In this document: one piece after another, positions 22,239 through 32,979 of the stretch
How positions within the stretch are numbered: position 1 is the stretch's first letter
Layout of the letters: each line of letters opens with the position of its first letter
Source: Ascaphus truei
Taxonomy: Eukaryota > Chordata > Amphibia > Anura > Ascaphidae
Reading direction: 5' to 3'
Assembly (NCBI GenBank): GCA_036426205.1
Contig: CM071568.1
Coordinates: 213,943,245-214,007,244 of the forward strand
Length of the DNA stretch: 64,000 bases
Notes under the pieces: model-generated
The model's database searches: none
What the model was told of the DNA's origin: nothing
Seen by the model: the letters and a program-made list of their open reading frames with translations, nothing else
Translations under genes and position numbers: made by a program

Positions 22239-23480
22239 TTAATTTAAACCTCTAGGTTGAACATAATCAAAGAAAAATCCAGTGACTTTCTCTTTTGAGT
22301 ATTGTCTTTTCCTAATTAACTCCTTTAATTCCCGGGTTAAAACTTTCAACTCCAAAAATGTTAACTCTTTGGGGGATGCTTGATGAGTATGCAAAAAGTA
22401 TCTTGCTATATGTAGGCGGACGCTCACAGAGGTATGCAAGGGAGACTGGTAATGGTGAAATTAAATAAGGCTTTTATTGCGCCTGTTTCCTTAATATCAG
22501 GAAACCATCCAAACAAGGGGTAAACAAAGCTTCTATTCACTTGGGAGTATTTCTAGTGAAATACTATGCAATCCACCACTCCCTTTAGATAAGCATGTCT
22601 CCCAGCCCCAAACATATAGCATGAAATGAACAGATATAAAAAGTCTTGTAAATGAAAGTCTTATCTGTTAGCTGGGCTGCTGTAGGGGAAGCTTCTCTGC
22701 TCTCTTGGAACCGCACCCTTGTGTGCACAGGAAATATCAGGCTCCAGGTTAGATTCTTGTCCCCTTTGTCTTGAAAGCAGCTCTGCTGTTTCTTCTGGCA
22801 GGGCTCAAGACAAGTGTCCCCATGTCAGTCTCACAAGTTGTGAGAGTCAAGGACAATCTCTGCTCTGTCTCCAAGTTCAGCTCAGGTGTGAGCTAAGGAG
22901 TCTCTCTTCCTGTCTCAAAAGACAGGCTTTTCTAAGCAATCTAATCAGGCAGGTGGTGTTTGTTAATTGACTACCAGCAGTTAACCACCACACTGCTGGA
23001 TTAGAGGCACATTGCCTGAACAGGGATAACTCCCCTGTTACACTATACTTGTAAGTTTTTTTTATAAAGAGGTTCATATCTCTGGGTGCATTGATAATAT
23101 TATTAATATGTTCCTAAAGTCTCCTGCAAAGTTCTTCTGTGTGATCCCAATATACTTGTATTTAAGCCAACGTGAGCATGTAAGGCAGTAAACAACTCCT
23201 TTTGTTTTACAATCAATGAAGTCAAGCAGCTGTTTTACTTTCAAATCTAGTATCTGAAATATTTTCGTTTTAGGCATTAAACTACAAGCGTTGAAGTTTC
23301 CACATTTATGTGAACCTGAAACCACAGGTAATCTGTGACTTCTATTTGGAAAGTGACTATTGATGAGGAGATCGGCTAGATTGTTATATCTCCTATTACA
23401 GATTGAGACCCAATACTGTTCGTAAAACAGGATCAAAACAAAGCATGTGCCAGTGTTTTTGTAACATTAAGCTTACTACA
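22239..23480 (-). pseudogene. PLE C-terminal remnant, split by an LTR
   Basis: From 23480 downwards the minus strand reads KHWHMLCFDPVL, ICNRRYNNLADLLINSHFP, GSHKCGNFNACS, then TKGVVYCLTC and YKYIGITQKNF. This is the Penelope-like linker, the Cys-rich CxxxxC segment and the start of a GIY-YIG endonuclease (GVVY...YIG). After the LTR the domain resumes with ARYFLHTHQASPKELTFLEL and finishes VQPRGLN. The endonuclease nicks DNA for PLE integration. The reverse transcriptase is missing, and the endonuclease is broken by shifts and by the LTR. The GIY-YIG catalytic Glu region (KEKVTGFFFDY) is recognisable but altered. Confidence 0.82.
22411..23042 (-). mobile_element. Solo LTR with perfect 5-bp duplication
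   Basis: The insert begins TGTAGGCGG on the plus strand and ends CCTGTTACA, i.e. TGTAACAGG...CCTACA in its own orientation. CTATA flanks both sides (22406-22410 and 23043-23047), an exact 5-bp target duplication. It interrupts the GIY-YIG domain of the surrounding PLE remnant. A reverse AATAAA-like TTTATT occurs near 22474. A diverged fragment of the same LTR lies at 54425-54672. No internal retroelement sequence remains, which fits LTR-LTR recombination. Confidence 0.88.
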
Positions 23481-23529
23481 TTAGATTTCAAACTATAGGT
23501 ACTGCAAATAAAAATATAATTTACAAGCA

Positions 23530-24010
23530 CATTCACATGTCTCAGGCAGGTCTGCAACCCTGCTTTTCCCCATTTCCTTTTAGCATACAATGCTTCCACT
23601 GCTGCTATGGATTTGAAGAAATGACATGCAAATGAGCACACAGTGTCATCTTTTGCTTCAAATCTATTTTTACATGTAGCCCTGTAAACTTATGCCTGCC
23701 GCGTTACACTGCTTATCAGCATAGCCACTTGATCTGCTCACAGACAGCTGTATCAACCTTTTGGGTCTCATCCGTGTGAAGCTGGTTATACTGGCTTTAC
23801 AATTTGAATCTGGGAAAGCTTTCAACCACACATACAGTAATTTATGGTGGGTAAAAAAGTGACAAAAACCCTCCACAATATAGCATACAGCAAATAAAAA
23901 TAGAACTTGTGAGCATATTCACATGTCTGTAACAGATCTTCAATCCTGCTTTTCACCATTATCTTGTAGCATACAATGCTTCTAATGCAGCTAAGGATTA
24001 GAACATAAAA
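23530..24010 (-). mobile_element. Hammerhead-bearing repeat, copies B and C
   Basis: 23530-23830 matches the 14262-14600 repeat (AGGCAGGTCTGCAACCC, ATGACATGCAAATGAGCACA, CACAGACAGCTGT). 23905-24010 repeats only its far half (AACAGATCTTCAATCCTGC, CATACAATGCTTC). Both are diverged. Confidence 0.65.
23739..23778 (-). ncRNA. Decayed hammerhead (copy B)
   Basis: Minus strand: CACACGGATGAGACCCAAAAGG then TTGATACAGCTGTCTGTG. Stem I and stem III match the intact copy at 14.5 kb, but CTGATGA is now CGGATGA and GAAAC is GATAC. Core changes of this kind should abolish cleavage. Confidence 0.65.
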
Positions 24011-25767
24011 TACTAATGGACTGTGTGTGGTAATGTATAGATTTTCTGTTTTACTCCATTTTATTTCATAAACTGTCTATTCTATGTACTATACGATATG
24101 CAATTATGCAATCTTTTTTTCTGTTACAAGCACTGCATCAGTTTTTTGTTATATTAAATCTAAAATGTAATACATTGTATTTGAGCTCTAATTTAACCTA
24201 CTGTATTATCTTTGGAGGGAATTCTCTTACTCTGACACATTTTGCTACATTTTTTTTTGTTAATTTGTCTATTCTTCCTGTCCACTACGTTGATGCAGCG
24301 TAGCACAAAATATAAGAAGGTAAAGCAAACAGAAACCCCTGGCTCAATTCAGAAAACATGAGGATTTAATAAAAGTGACATCATTGCAGAACAAGTTTGG
24401 TTTTAATATTATCTTGAAATTCAGCCAAGATTAGAAACGCATATTGAATACAGTTTCTAAGACTAAATAAAAAAACGTAGAATACTCAATATTCCTACTG
24501 TATGTCAATTTTCATCACCAAATGACCATTGTATTGTATCATGTAACTCAAAAATGTATTCTTGTTATTAATTAAGGGATTACATAATAAAATGTTGTCA
24601 CAATAAATGAAAAGGCCGAACCTGTCTTTCTAGTTTGACAAAGGCCACACATCATGTTGAGCCATGCAATAACCCAATGTTTTTAACACAAATGCGGTTA
24701 TTCATTTAAGTGTAAAAGTGTCAATTGGGCACTCATAAACTTTAACTTGAATGTGGTTTCTGTGCAGTTGTGCCTGATCAGCACTATTTCACCATAATGA
24801 ATAACCACCACACAGACTACTGAATATATAGGAAATATAGTGCTATTACAACTCACAGCATACTGTAGGTCTTTCAACACCAAAACCAACTAAATTTAGA
24901 AAGGTCCAGCACTCCTTATTTACCAACCAACGTAGCCAGATGCATTTATTAAATCCATTTTGTTACTTCAATTACAATAATTGCTTAGTCAGTTACTGTA
25001 CATCTTGAAAACCACAACTGAAAATATTCTTTACATTTGGAAGCAGACACAAAATTAAATTTATATTCATATCACTTTATGCAGGAAAGGTCTATTTGTC
25101 TTTTGATCAATATGTCAATTGAAGGAACACATATCTTTTTGAAAAATATTAGTTTCCATTCTGCTTTTTTCCATCCTTGTTAAGAGCCATATTGCACTGT
25201 AGCAACAACTTAAAATCATCTATCTTGTTCCAAAAACATCTGTACTCCATCATCCTTTTGGTTTTTTTTGTTTTCAGTACATATCCTGTGTGATTTTCTC
25301 TGAAAAACCATTGACTACTCCTCTTTCATTTACTAGCAGTGAAATAGTAGAAGACCCACAAAATATTAAGGTGGGGCACTTTTTACTCATGTTTTTGGTC
25401 TAAAAACATTTTGGGTTTTGCTTTGGACATGGTTTAGGGAATTAAAAAAAATCTTATTTTAATCATGTGTTTGCCAAAACTTGGTTTGTTTGGTTTTGAA
25501 TTTTGATCAAATTATGAGAAAAATTCAAAATACGCGGAAAAAATAAAATAAAAAACCATGAACCATGCTGAAAATAGGTAAAAATAAGTTTAAAAAAATC
25601 ATAAAACTAGTTAGAAAACTAAAATAATATAACTGAAAAATGTAAATAATAAAATTAATTGTAATCTTTGGTAACCATGGAAAAAGTTACTCAAAATGTT
25701 TTTGGTGAAAGACTTTATAGTTATGTTGATTTTGATTCTATAGTAACATCTAAAAACTTGTCTAGTA
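24011..25767. other. AT-rich DNA without recognised feature
   Basis: No domains, repeats with clear ends or RNA genes found on either strand. Confidence 0.5.
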
Positions 25768-25867
25768 TACAGTTGTGTGAAAAAGAAAGTACACACCCTC
25801 TTTGAATTCTATGGTTTTTCATATCAGGACATAATAACAATCATCTGTTGCCAATCTTCCCAGGATT

Positions 25868-27481
25868 GGATGTCCCAGCAAATTCACCCCAAGGTCAGAC
25901 CGTGCAATGCTCAGAGAAATTGCAAAAAATCCAAGAGTTACATATTAGACTCTACAGGCCTCAGTTAGCTGTTAAAGTTCATGACAGTACAATTAGAAAA
26001 AGACTGAACATGTATGTGTAACGGTTAGACACCCACCCAATCTCACATTGGCCCCTGTGGGCTACTAGCCCCATTACAAACCTGCTGGCTTACAGGACTC
26101 CTTAGTCTCCCACTGAGTTGGTATGGGGATATCAGCACGACAGGCTTCTGAGGTAGTGTGATCTGAGTCTTACTCACATACGATGCAGCGCCTCCCCCTC
26201 ATCAGGATCTTTGCGGCTGCAGGGGGATGTATCTGATGAGGACCTCCTCTGTGGCACCTCCTTCTGCAGAATGACTCCACACTCACACAGAAGGGTTCGG
26301 TGAACAAGGGCATCTTTATTCACATCATCCTGGACAGACTGCCCCTCATAGCGGTCGTTCTAGCCGCTCATTTTGGTGAAGTGCATCCCTCTCGGAAAGT
26401 TCCTTCTCTCTCTCAATAGAGTTGGATCACCTCTCCCCTAAGGGAGATCACCATCTGTGTCAGGTCCCTGATCACAGTGTGGAAGCACTGACAGCCTTAA
26501 ACTGCTGCAGACTCTTCTTGAACTTGAAACCCAGACTGTTCACTCAGTCATAACTGAACCACTAACTTTAAGCAGTGCTGTGTCTTATATAGACTCAGAA
26601 AACAGCCACACCTCTTGTGTCACTAACTGTGGACACAGAGCATGTTACCACTCCCCTTGTGTATATATGACACCTCACCAGGGTATGAGGGCAAACCTCC
26701 ATGATTGTTGCTGGCAACCCTGCATACTTACCAGGTTTACTGCCAGCATGAGAAGGAGCTGTATACCATTTGTATACATGGCTACATTTGGGTTGTTTGG
26801 AAGGGTTGCCAGGAGAAAGCCTCATCTCTCTAAAAAAAACATGGCTGGATGGCTTAGGTTTGCAAAGTTGCATCTGAACAAACCACAAGACTACTGGAAC
26901 AATGCCCTTTGGACAGACGAGACCAAAATGAAGAAGTTTGGCCATAATGCACAGCGCCACGTTTGGCGAAAACCAAACACAGCATATCAGCACAAACACC
27001 TCATACCAGCTGTCCAGCACGGTGGTGGAGGGATGAGGATTTGGGCTTGTTTTGCAGCCACAGGACCTGGGAACATTGCAGTCATTGAGTCGAACATGAA
27101 CTCCTCTGTATACCAAAGTATTCTAGAGTAAAATGTGAGGCCATCTGTCCTACAGCTAAAGCTTGTCCGATATTGGGTCCTGCAATTGGACCATGATCTC
27201 AAGCACACAAGCAAATCTACAACAGAATGGCTGAAAAAGAAAAGAACCAAGGTGTTGCAATTGCCCAGTCAAAGTCAGGACCTCAACCCGATGGTATGCT
27301 GTGGCTGGACCTTAAGAGAGCTGTGCATAAACAAATGCCCACAAACCTCAATGAACTGAAGCAACGTTGTAAAGAAGAGTGGGCCAAAATTACTCCACAA
27401 CCATGTGAGAGACTGGTAAAGTCATACAGAAAACGATTACTTCAAGTTATTGCTGCTAAAAGTGGTTCTTCAAGCTATTGA
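25868..27481 (+). pseudogene. Tc1 transposase, inactivated
   Basis: The N-terminal helix-turn-helix part (AMLREIAKNPRV-like, then KVHDSTIRKRLNM) lies before 26016. After the insert the frame resumes FGLFGRVARRKPHLSKKNMA, FWTDETKMKKFG-like (LWTDETKMKKFGH seen) and SVYQSILE. A stop follows at about 27129, then [20 protein letters not shown] and, in another frame, [16 protein letters not shown]. The first two catalytic Asp positions (WTDE and QLDHD) are retained. The expected Glu of the DD34E triad is Gly (PDGMLW), and a frame change sits near 27285. With a 0.76-kb insert in addition, the protein cannot work. It would have cut and pasted the element at TA sites. Confidence 0.9.
26017..26778 (-). 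mobile_element. LTR-like insertion inside Tc1
   Basis: A block unrelated to Tc1 begins TGTAACGGTTAGAC and ends near TTTGTATACA. On the minus strand it has a TATATAAG TATA box (about 26584-26592) and AATAAA about 270 bp downstream (near 26316), the layout of an LTR. The exact ends and the target duplication are uncertain. Confidence 0.55.
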
Positions 27482-27880
27482 ATCATACCATGTACTTAGT
27501 TTTTCACACATAGCTTCTCCATTTTTGGCTTTATTTTTGTTAAATAAATCATGACACCGTGTAATATGTCATGTGTTGTTGTTCATCTGAGATTATATTT
27601 ACCTAATTTTAAGACCTGCTAAGGAACATATGCTTGTTATTATGTCCTGATATGTAAAACCATAGAATTGAAAGAGGGTGTACTTTTTTTTCACACAACG
27701 GTAGATAACCTTGATTGTAGATAACCATGATAGATTAGCGATGCAATGAAAAATATTGGAACAGTTATTAAATAAAGATACAAAAAAATGGTGTTTCCAT
27801 AAAAATATTTGGAGTGTTGAAGAATCCCGAAGAATCCCTAAGGGATTGAGACTTCTAAAAAAAGAATATTTTTATCTAGA

Positions 27881-28620
27881 AGATAAAGGGATCTATTCTA
27901 TAAGCGTTCATAAGCCACTTATCACCCAAAATGCCTACTCCGATTCTGTAAGCGTCGATAAGTGGGCGATAAAATAATGAATCACCCCAAATTTCAGCGT
28001 TAAAAAAAAAAAAAACATTTGCAGAGTGAGCAGCGTTAAGCCACTTATCACCACGTTCTAAAACTCATGCAATTCGAGAAGCCGTGATTAGGTTATCAAG
28101 GCCTATAATGGCTCTAGAATGGCGAGTTTCTCACACAATCCTCACTCCAGGAAAAGTTGGCGTGAAGGTGGTGAGAAGCTGTTGATAAGTGGCGAGACGG
28201 GACTTAGAAAAAAATGCCTTTTTCCTGCATCGGATTGATGCCAGGGGTCTCCGGAGCTGATACCCATTAATATCATCACCGGAGAACCCCGGCATGAATC
28301 CCATGCAATAAAAATGCACCTAAACACCACAATTCAATAAATAAAAGCACTAGCCAACAAATTCAATTTATAAAAGCCCTAACCAACAAAACAATTAATG
28401 AATTTTAAGTAGTAAACAACAAAGCAATGAATTAATAAAATACCTGTGGGGACCACCCGAGGGCCCACAGACACCCGCAGGGAACACCTGAGGACCCCCG
28501 GACACCCGTGGCCTCTGGTATCAATCATGTTGGGGTGGTAGAGGAGGTGGGTAAATAGAGATAGTACACAGGGAAGAACAGGAGGCATTTTCACATACCA
28601 GATTCAAGCAAAAATTCCCT
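27881..28620. repeat. Composite repeat / MITE-like block
   Basis: Opens GGGATCTATTCTATAAGCG with nested CCACTTATC and GATAAGTGG units. It includes the hairpin at 28226-28307 and an A-rich AAACAATTAATG tract, and ends in CC-rich GGACCACCCGAGGGCCC segments. It resembles the 2.6-kb element at 49.5-52.1 kb. Confidence 0.55.
28226..28307. repeat. Hairpin module, copy 1
   Basis: TGCATCGGATTGATGCC...GGTCTCCGG is mirrored by CCGGAGAACCCCGGCAT...ATGCA around an AT-rich loop. The same module is at 51624-51709. Confidence 0.7.
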
Positions 28621-28639
28621 TTCGTTCTCATCAAGTGAA

Positions 28640-29020
28640 AGGTAATAATTTGTCTTCTACCAAATGAATAATAGGGATTTTGAACAGCTCAAAAAGAAAT
28701 CCAAAATTTAAGAATAATATTAACAAGACAGAGAGATTCCCTAATTGTATTGATGGAAGATAGGGATTTTATTTTTAAACAGGCCGACAAGGACAGGGGT
28801 GTAGTCATTATGGACAGGTCTGACTATGTTCAGGAATTGGAAAGGCTTTTAGGAGATGTGAATATATACTCTTAATTAACTAGAGATCCCTTTGATAACG
28901 TCAAAAAATATTTAGACTGTATATTGAAAAAAGTAGAGAGGTGTGTATTCTAAATGACAACAAATATACGTTTCTATTTAGCGATAAACCCTAGATACCA
29001 ATTTTTTACTTCCTCCTGTA
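28640..29020 (+). pseudogene. PLE reverse-transcriptase N-terminal fragment
   Basis: Plus-strand translation reads DFIFKQADKDRGVVIMDRSD, YVQELERLLGDVNIY, a stop, then TRDPFDNVKKYLDCILKKVE. This is the Penelope-like motif in which a KxADKGxGVVxMD segment precedes a helical spacer. Compare KNADKGGAIVVQSS in the copy at 46.7 kb. At least one stop and no continuation into the palm. It is a short dead fragment. Confidence 0.75.
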
Positions 29021-29107
29021 GGTCCACAACAGCCGGGTAAACCCACCTGGATGCTCCAGTCACATGGTGCGCTGTGAGCCAATCGAGAGGGTAGATAGCC
29101 TGAGCCA

Positions 29108-29575
29108 ATGGGAATGCTGCTTCACCATAGCATAGGCTTTCTCAATTGCAGACTTCTGATCACTGTTATATTCCTTCAAGGTGAGAAACTAAAAAGAGAC
29201 ACAGCACAGTCACAAATTCTGTTAATATCATTTCATAAATCAACAAAGCATTTTCCTGTCTCCAGTTTAGTCAGAAGAGTGGCCTCCAACTCTTCTCACT
29301 TCTTCTCACTTAGCCGGGTTCGCGACTTGAATGTAGACAAATGCAGACTGTTTCCTGAAACCAAGGACTCTGCTGCACCAAGGATTCTAATTCTGAGATC
29401 CCCCAGAACTGGAACCCCTGTTAGATGCTTAAAAAAAATCAAACATCTCAAATCACTCAAACCAGATGAACTAAAAACCATAATTAAAGAATGCAACTTT
29501 ATACCTGAAAGGGTAAACATTGTGGTACTCAAATTCAAACAAACATATAGGGCAAACATCAGATTTACTTCTTAA
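29108..29575 (+). CDS. Unrecognised open frame, 155 codons
   Basis: An open frame with no domain I recognise. The N-terminal 25 residues are hydrophobic (IGFLNCRLLITVIFLQG) and the C-terminal half is basic with a predicted helix (KSLKPDELKTIIKECNFIPE). It begins directly after a PLE fragment and a CCAAT-containing segment (29086-29092 and 29103-29109). Codon use offers no help. It may be chance, an exon, or part of an unidentified element. I cannot assign a function. Confidence 0.15.
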   Translation: MGMLLHHSIGFLNCRLLITVIFLQGEKLKRDTAQSQILLISFHKSTKHFPVSSLVRRVASNSSHFFSLSRVRDLNVDKCRLFPETKDSAAPRILILRSPRTGTPVRCLKKIKHLKSLKPDELKTIIKECNFIPERVNIVVLKFKQTYRANIRFTS

Positions 29576-30640
29576 TAACCCATTTAATAAATGTGCTCAA
29601 TGTTAAAAAATAGTGAAATTGAACAATCCATAGGAAGAATCAGGTCTGCAAAAAAGTTAACCTGAACCTCAGATCCTATTGAATGATAATGTAACATTGC
29701 AGTTAATGGTAGATGGCAACAACAGAAAAACAGTCCTAGTCAAATTTAAACTTACAGTTCACAACTCTGGATCGATACCAAACTGTTAAAATAAGTTCAG
29801 TATAAGAAAATATTATACCATATGATAATAATATAATAACAATAATAATATGATAACATAACAATTGTGTTTTAAGCTACTGCTAGATTTTAATTATGAA
29901 TTCATTCATTGCTTGTGACAGATTGTATGATCACAAGAATGTAAAGGTTTGTTTGCAATTTATGGATACCTTATGGTTAAAACTCATTACTTTCAACTTA
30001 TAGTATATCATAAAGTATATTAGTTTTTCATGAAAACATGTATTTTCAATGTTCCGCTCCTGAAAAGTAAGAATATGTGTAATTGTCAGTTAAAATTATC
30101 CAATCTATTAGAAAATATGTTTAAAATTCAGTTATCAGAATATCAAATTTGATTAAGGAGCAATAGGCTCTTGTTAAATCCCTTTTCTCATCATTCTGAT
30201 TGCTTAGGTCAAAGATGACATTAAAATAATGTTAAGTAATTTCCTGAGACACATAAGCAATATAAAATTGAGGATAAACTGCAAATCACACTCTAACTTA
30301 CCATTGCTACACTAATGCATTTCATAGTAGAAACAAAAACATTGTTACTGTATCTCATTGATAATATACAAAAGCTATTGTATTCTTGTGATGTAATTTG
30401 TATTGCCTTTTATTTGTATGGTGCTAACAGTACCAGCACAGTGCAATGTGCTGACCATGTACTAACTGGACTACCTAGATCAGCCACTGGAATCTACTTC
30501 GCTACATAGAGCCCCCAGCAACTGTATTTGGGACATGATTCAATTGGAGGGGTTATGCTGCATTTATCACCACCTTTATTTATGTTCATTTACTGTCTTG
30601 CTGTTTTTGGCATAAATACTGTATACATTTAGGGCAATGG
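29576..30640. other. AT-rich DNA without recognised feature
   Basis: Strongly AT-rich with ATAATAATATAATAAC runs near 29825. No gene seen. Confidence 0.5.
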
Positions 30641-30900
30641 GACCTTGCTCATGGCACCTAATCTTTATATCACTCTAGGCATGCGCAATAACAACATTGA
30701 GATGTGGAGTAATAATTATGTTTACTCACACATGCGCAATTCAGCCCTAGTTAGCAAGATATATTATGTTAGTGCAAGCATGCACTGTGTCATGGACTCA
30801 CTGGCTGTAAGAGCCAACAGTCCTGTCATGCGCATAGACAACTGGGGCGAATTCGAGCATGCGCAGGGTTGGCAATGTTCGTAAAGGAGTCTATTACCCT

Positions 30901-30910
30901 GCGCATGCGC
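30901..30910. promoter_or_regulatory. NRF1-like palindrome
   Basis: GCGCATGCGC embedded in TGCGCATGCGCAG, a close match to the NRF1 consensus. Partial copies (CATGCGCA) occur at about 30690, 30732, 30828 and 30859. It lies upstream of a TATA-like sequence and a hammerhead. Confidence 0.45.
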
Positions 30911-31065
30911 AGTAACCTCCCGTGATTGGCGCCAATCTCCGTTGTCTATCTTTTCAGTCAGAATGTCTGTTTAAGGTCCCAGCAATATGACATTCAGTAC
31001 CTATGTCATCGGCATATTAATGAAGGTAATTCTCTGTGATTTAAGCAGCTAAGCGGGCGCTCTTT

Positions 31066-31075
31066 GCGCATGCGC
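31066..31075. promoter_or_regulatory. NRF1-like palindrome
   Basis: GCGCATGCGC, about 75 nt upstream of the hammerhead at 31152 and about 40 nt upstream of the TTTAAATA element at 31116-31123. Confidence 0.45.
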
Positions 31076-31151
31076 TATTGCGATGAGTCTGTCCGTCGCC
31101 ATGACGACCTAAGCATTTAAATAGCTTCCGCTTCCCCTCCCATGCAAAATT

Positions 31152-31195
31152 GTCCCTGACGAAGCTCCATAGTAGGAGTGAAACACGCGTTGGAC
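31152..31195 (+). ncRNA. Hammerhead ribozyme, near-canonical
   Basis: GTCC pairs with GGAC (stem I). The core CTGACGA is canonical. An extra A precedes stem II GCTCC-ATAGTA-GGAGT. GAA is followed by ACACGCGT and T17, giving a UU cleavage dinucleotide. C3 and G8 are both present, unlike the U3-A8 group. Stem III (ACACGCGU) is only partly self-complementary, so activity would be weaker or would need a partner. A TTTAAATA box about 30 nt upstream and NRF1-like sites precede it. Confidence 0.75.
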
Positions 31196-31259
31196 GCGTT
31201 ATCATGTCATCAGCCCCTTTTATGGGGTTGTTTTAATACAGTGCGCTATTACCAGTATT

Positions 31260-31572
31260 TTCACTAGCATAGCCGTATATTTAAAAACAGTTGTAGCTAG
31301 CAGGGTTGGCTCTATGGATATTATCATTGCCTATGGACACATCGTAGCCCTATCCCTGCTGCAGCATCTGATTAATCACTTACTGTGCTAGTGAATGCAA
31401 GTGTTGGGTATTCTATTTTCACTAGCATAGCCATATATTTAACAACAGTGTAGCTGGCAGGGCTGGCTCTATTGACACTACCATTACAATCCACGGATTT
31501 ATTGTAGCCGCATCCCTGCTGCAGCTTTTGGCTGATTATGTACTGTGCTAGTGATTACAATTGTTGATTATT
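31260..31572 (+). repeat. Two tandem ~155-bp units downstream of hammerhead
   Basis: Both units begin TTTTCACTAGCATAGCC and end TACTGTGCTAGTGA...GTTG..TATTC. Both contain CCCTGCTGCAGC. They differ at roughly one position in seven. Confidence 0.8.
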
Positions 31573-31815
31573 CTGACTCACCTTGCCTGGTTGCACTTTG
31601 TTTAGCCTCCCAGGTTTCAGTTATAATTCTCTACTGGAACTTTCATATATATGTGAGGCTAACTCTGCTGCATGTGTGCATATCATTTAATCTATTTTTA
31701 AGGTTTATTACATTTAGTGTTACGGTAATATATGTTTTAAGTACACTTATTAAAAGTTACATTTTACACTCACATAGTGTGCACATAAGGGAATTTTCTT
31801 TTGGAGCACAAACAT
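31541..31815 (+). repeat. 275-bp direct repeat, copy 1
   Basis: Starts TACTGTGCTAGTGATTACAA and ends TTTTGGAGCACAAACAT. It is repeated at 32705-32979 with about three mismatches by eye. Outer TGTGCT/AGCACA are inverted, as in LTR ends, but no target duplication is seen. Confidence 0.85.
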
Positions 31816-32472
31816 CTTTGTACTCCTTTTGTTTCCCTGATGCACTTCAATTCACAGTCGCACCTATTGTTTTTGATAATTATCGCTTATATATATATAT
31901 CATTTATTTACATTACAATCAGTATGATTTAGTAGATCACTCCCTATCCCCCCTCTCTTTTTTCAGAGGTAAACAACATTTTTTCTGTATTACACATAAC
32001 CCTACAAGTTCTAATACATATTCCGCCTTTTCAAACCCTGCTTGTCTACACCTCATCATTTACTGTGGGTCCTACTTTTCACTACTACTCATACCTGCAA
32101 CGCAACAGCGACTGTATACCCAGACAATATTACTATTTTATATGGACATAAAACATGGGATTATGTGAAGTTCCAATCACTCCTGTTTGTGCTATTTTTT
32201 TTGTAGCTACGGGTGGTACAATTTTTGTATGCACACCAGCAGGCATAGCCTTTTTTCTGAAATTCCAGGGGCGGAAAGATATCACTAAAGATTTTGTCAT
32301 CAGGAGTATCGTTATAGATTAGGGAAGAGGAGACGACTACAAGCAAGAGGACAGAAGGGAGCCAGTAATTGTGGAAAGGCTGAAGGTACAGCTCAACCCC
32401 GTTATAGCATGATCCGCCATAACGCGGATCCGCTTATAGTGCGGTTTGAGCGTGGACCCCGAATTTAAAAAA
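31816..32472. other. Spacer between the direct repeats
   Basis: No protein domain. Contains AACCCCGTTATAGC/GCGGATCCGCTTATAG at 32397-32440, resembling ends of vertebrate non-autonomous DNA elements, without a second end identified. Confidence 0.35.
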
Positions 32473-32700
32473 ATGCACACACACTGCACACACTCACAGC
32501 ACACTGCACACACTCACAGCACGCTGCATACACACACAGCACACTGCACACACTCACAGCACACTGCACACTGCACACACTTACAGCACACTGCACACAA
32601 CTCCACACTCTCACAGCAAACTGCACACACTCACAGCACACTGCACACACTCACAGCACACTGCACACACTCACAACACACTGCACACACTCACAGCCCC
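32473..32700 (+). repeat. 20-bp minisatellite
   Basis: About eleven copies of ACACTGCACACACTCACAGC, some shortened. Copy 2 of the 275-bp repeat follows directly. Confidence 0.9.
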
Positions 32701-32704
32701 CCCC

Positions 32705-32979
32705 TACTGTGCTAGTGATTACAATTGTTGATTATTCTGACTCACCTTGCCAGGTTGCACTTTGTTTAGCCTCCCAGGTTTCAGTTATAATTCTCTACTG
32801 GAACTTTCATATATATGTGAGGCTAACTCTGCTGCATGTGTGCATATCATTTAATCTATTTTTAAGGTTTATTACATTTAGTGTTACGGTAATATATGTT
32901 TTAAGTACACTTATTAAAAGTTAAATTTTACACTCACATAGTGTGCACATAAGTGAATTTTCTTTTGGAGCACAAACAT
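32705..32979 (+). repeat. 275-bp direct repeat, copy 2
   Basis: Same length as copy 1 at 31541-31815. The differences seen are T/A near 32751, C/A near 32923 and G/T near 32953. Confidence 0.85.

Larger units (their letters stand above)
25768..27703 (+). mobile_element. Tc1/mariner transposon
   Basis: TA dinucleotides at 25768-25769 and 27702-27703 flank the element. Its terminal inverted repeats of about 75 bp begin CAGTTGTGTGAAAAAGAAAG on the left and, in reverse complement, CCGTTGTGTGAAAAAAAAGT on the right. Both share ACCCTCTTT and CATATCAGGACATAATAACA. The interior holds a broken transposase and a ~0.76-kb foreign insertion. Confidence 0.93.

Noticed and set aside
24636..24690. TTTGACAAAGGCC, resembling the U3-A8 hammerhead start
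   Set aside because: No GAAAC box or stem II partner follows at the right distance.
26595..27116. 173-codon antisense frame in the Tc1 element
   Set aside because: Shadow of the transposase on the opposite strand.
31545..32168. 207-codon hydrophobic open frame
   Set aside because: Lies in AT-rich repeat DNA, its first part is duplicated in the 275-bp repeat, and no motif is recognisable.
31544..32974. Intact small LTR retrotransposon with 267-bp LTRs
   Set aside because: Ends look LTR-like, but flanking bases do not match, there is no primer-binding site, and the upstream tandem units contain the same start.
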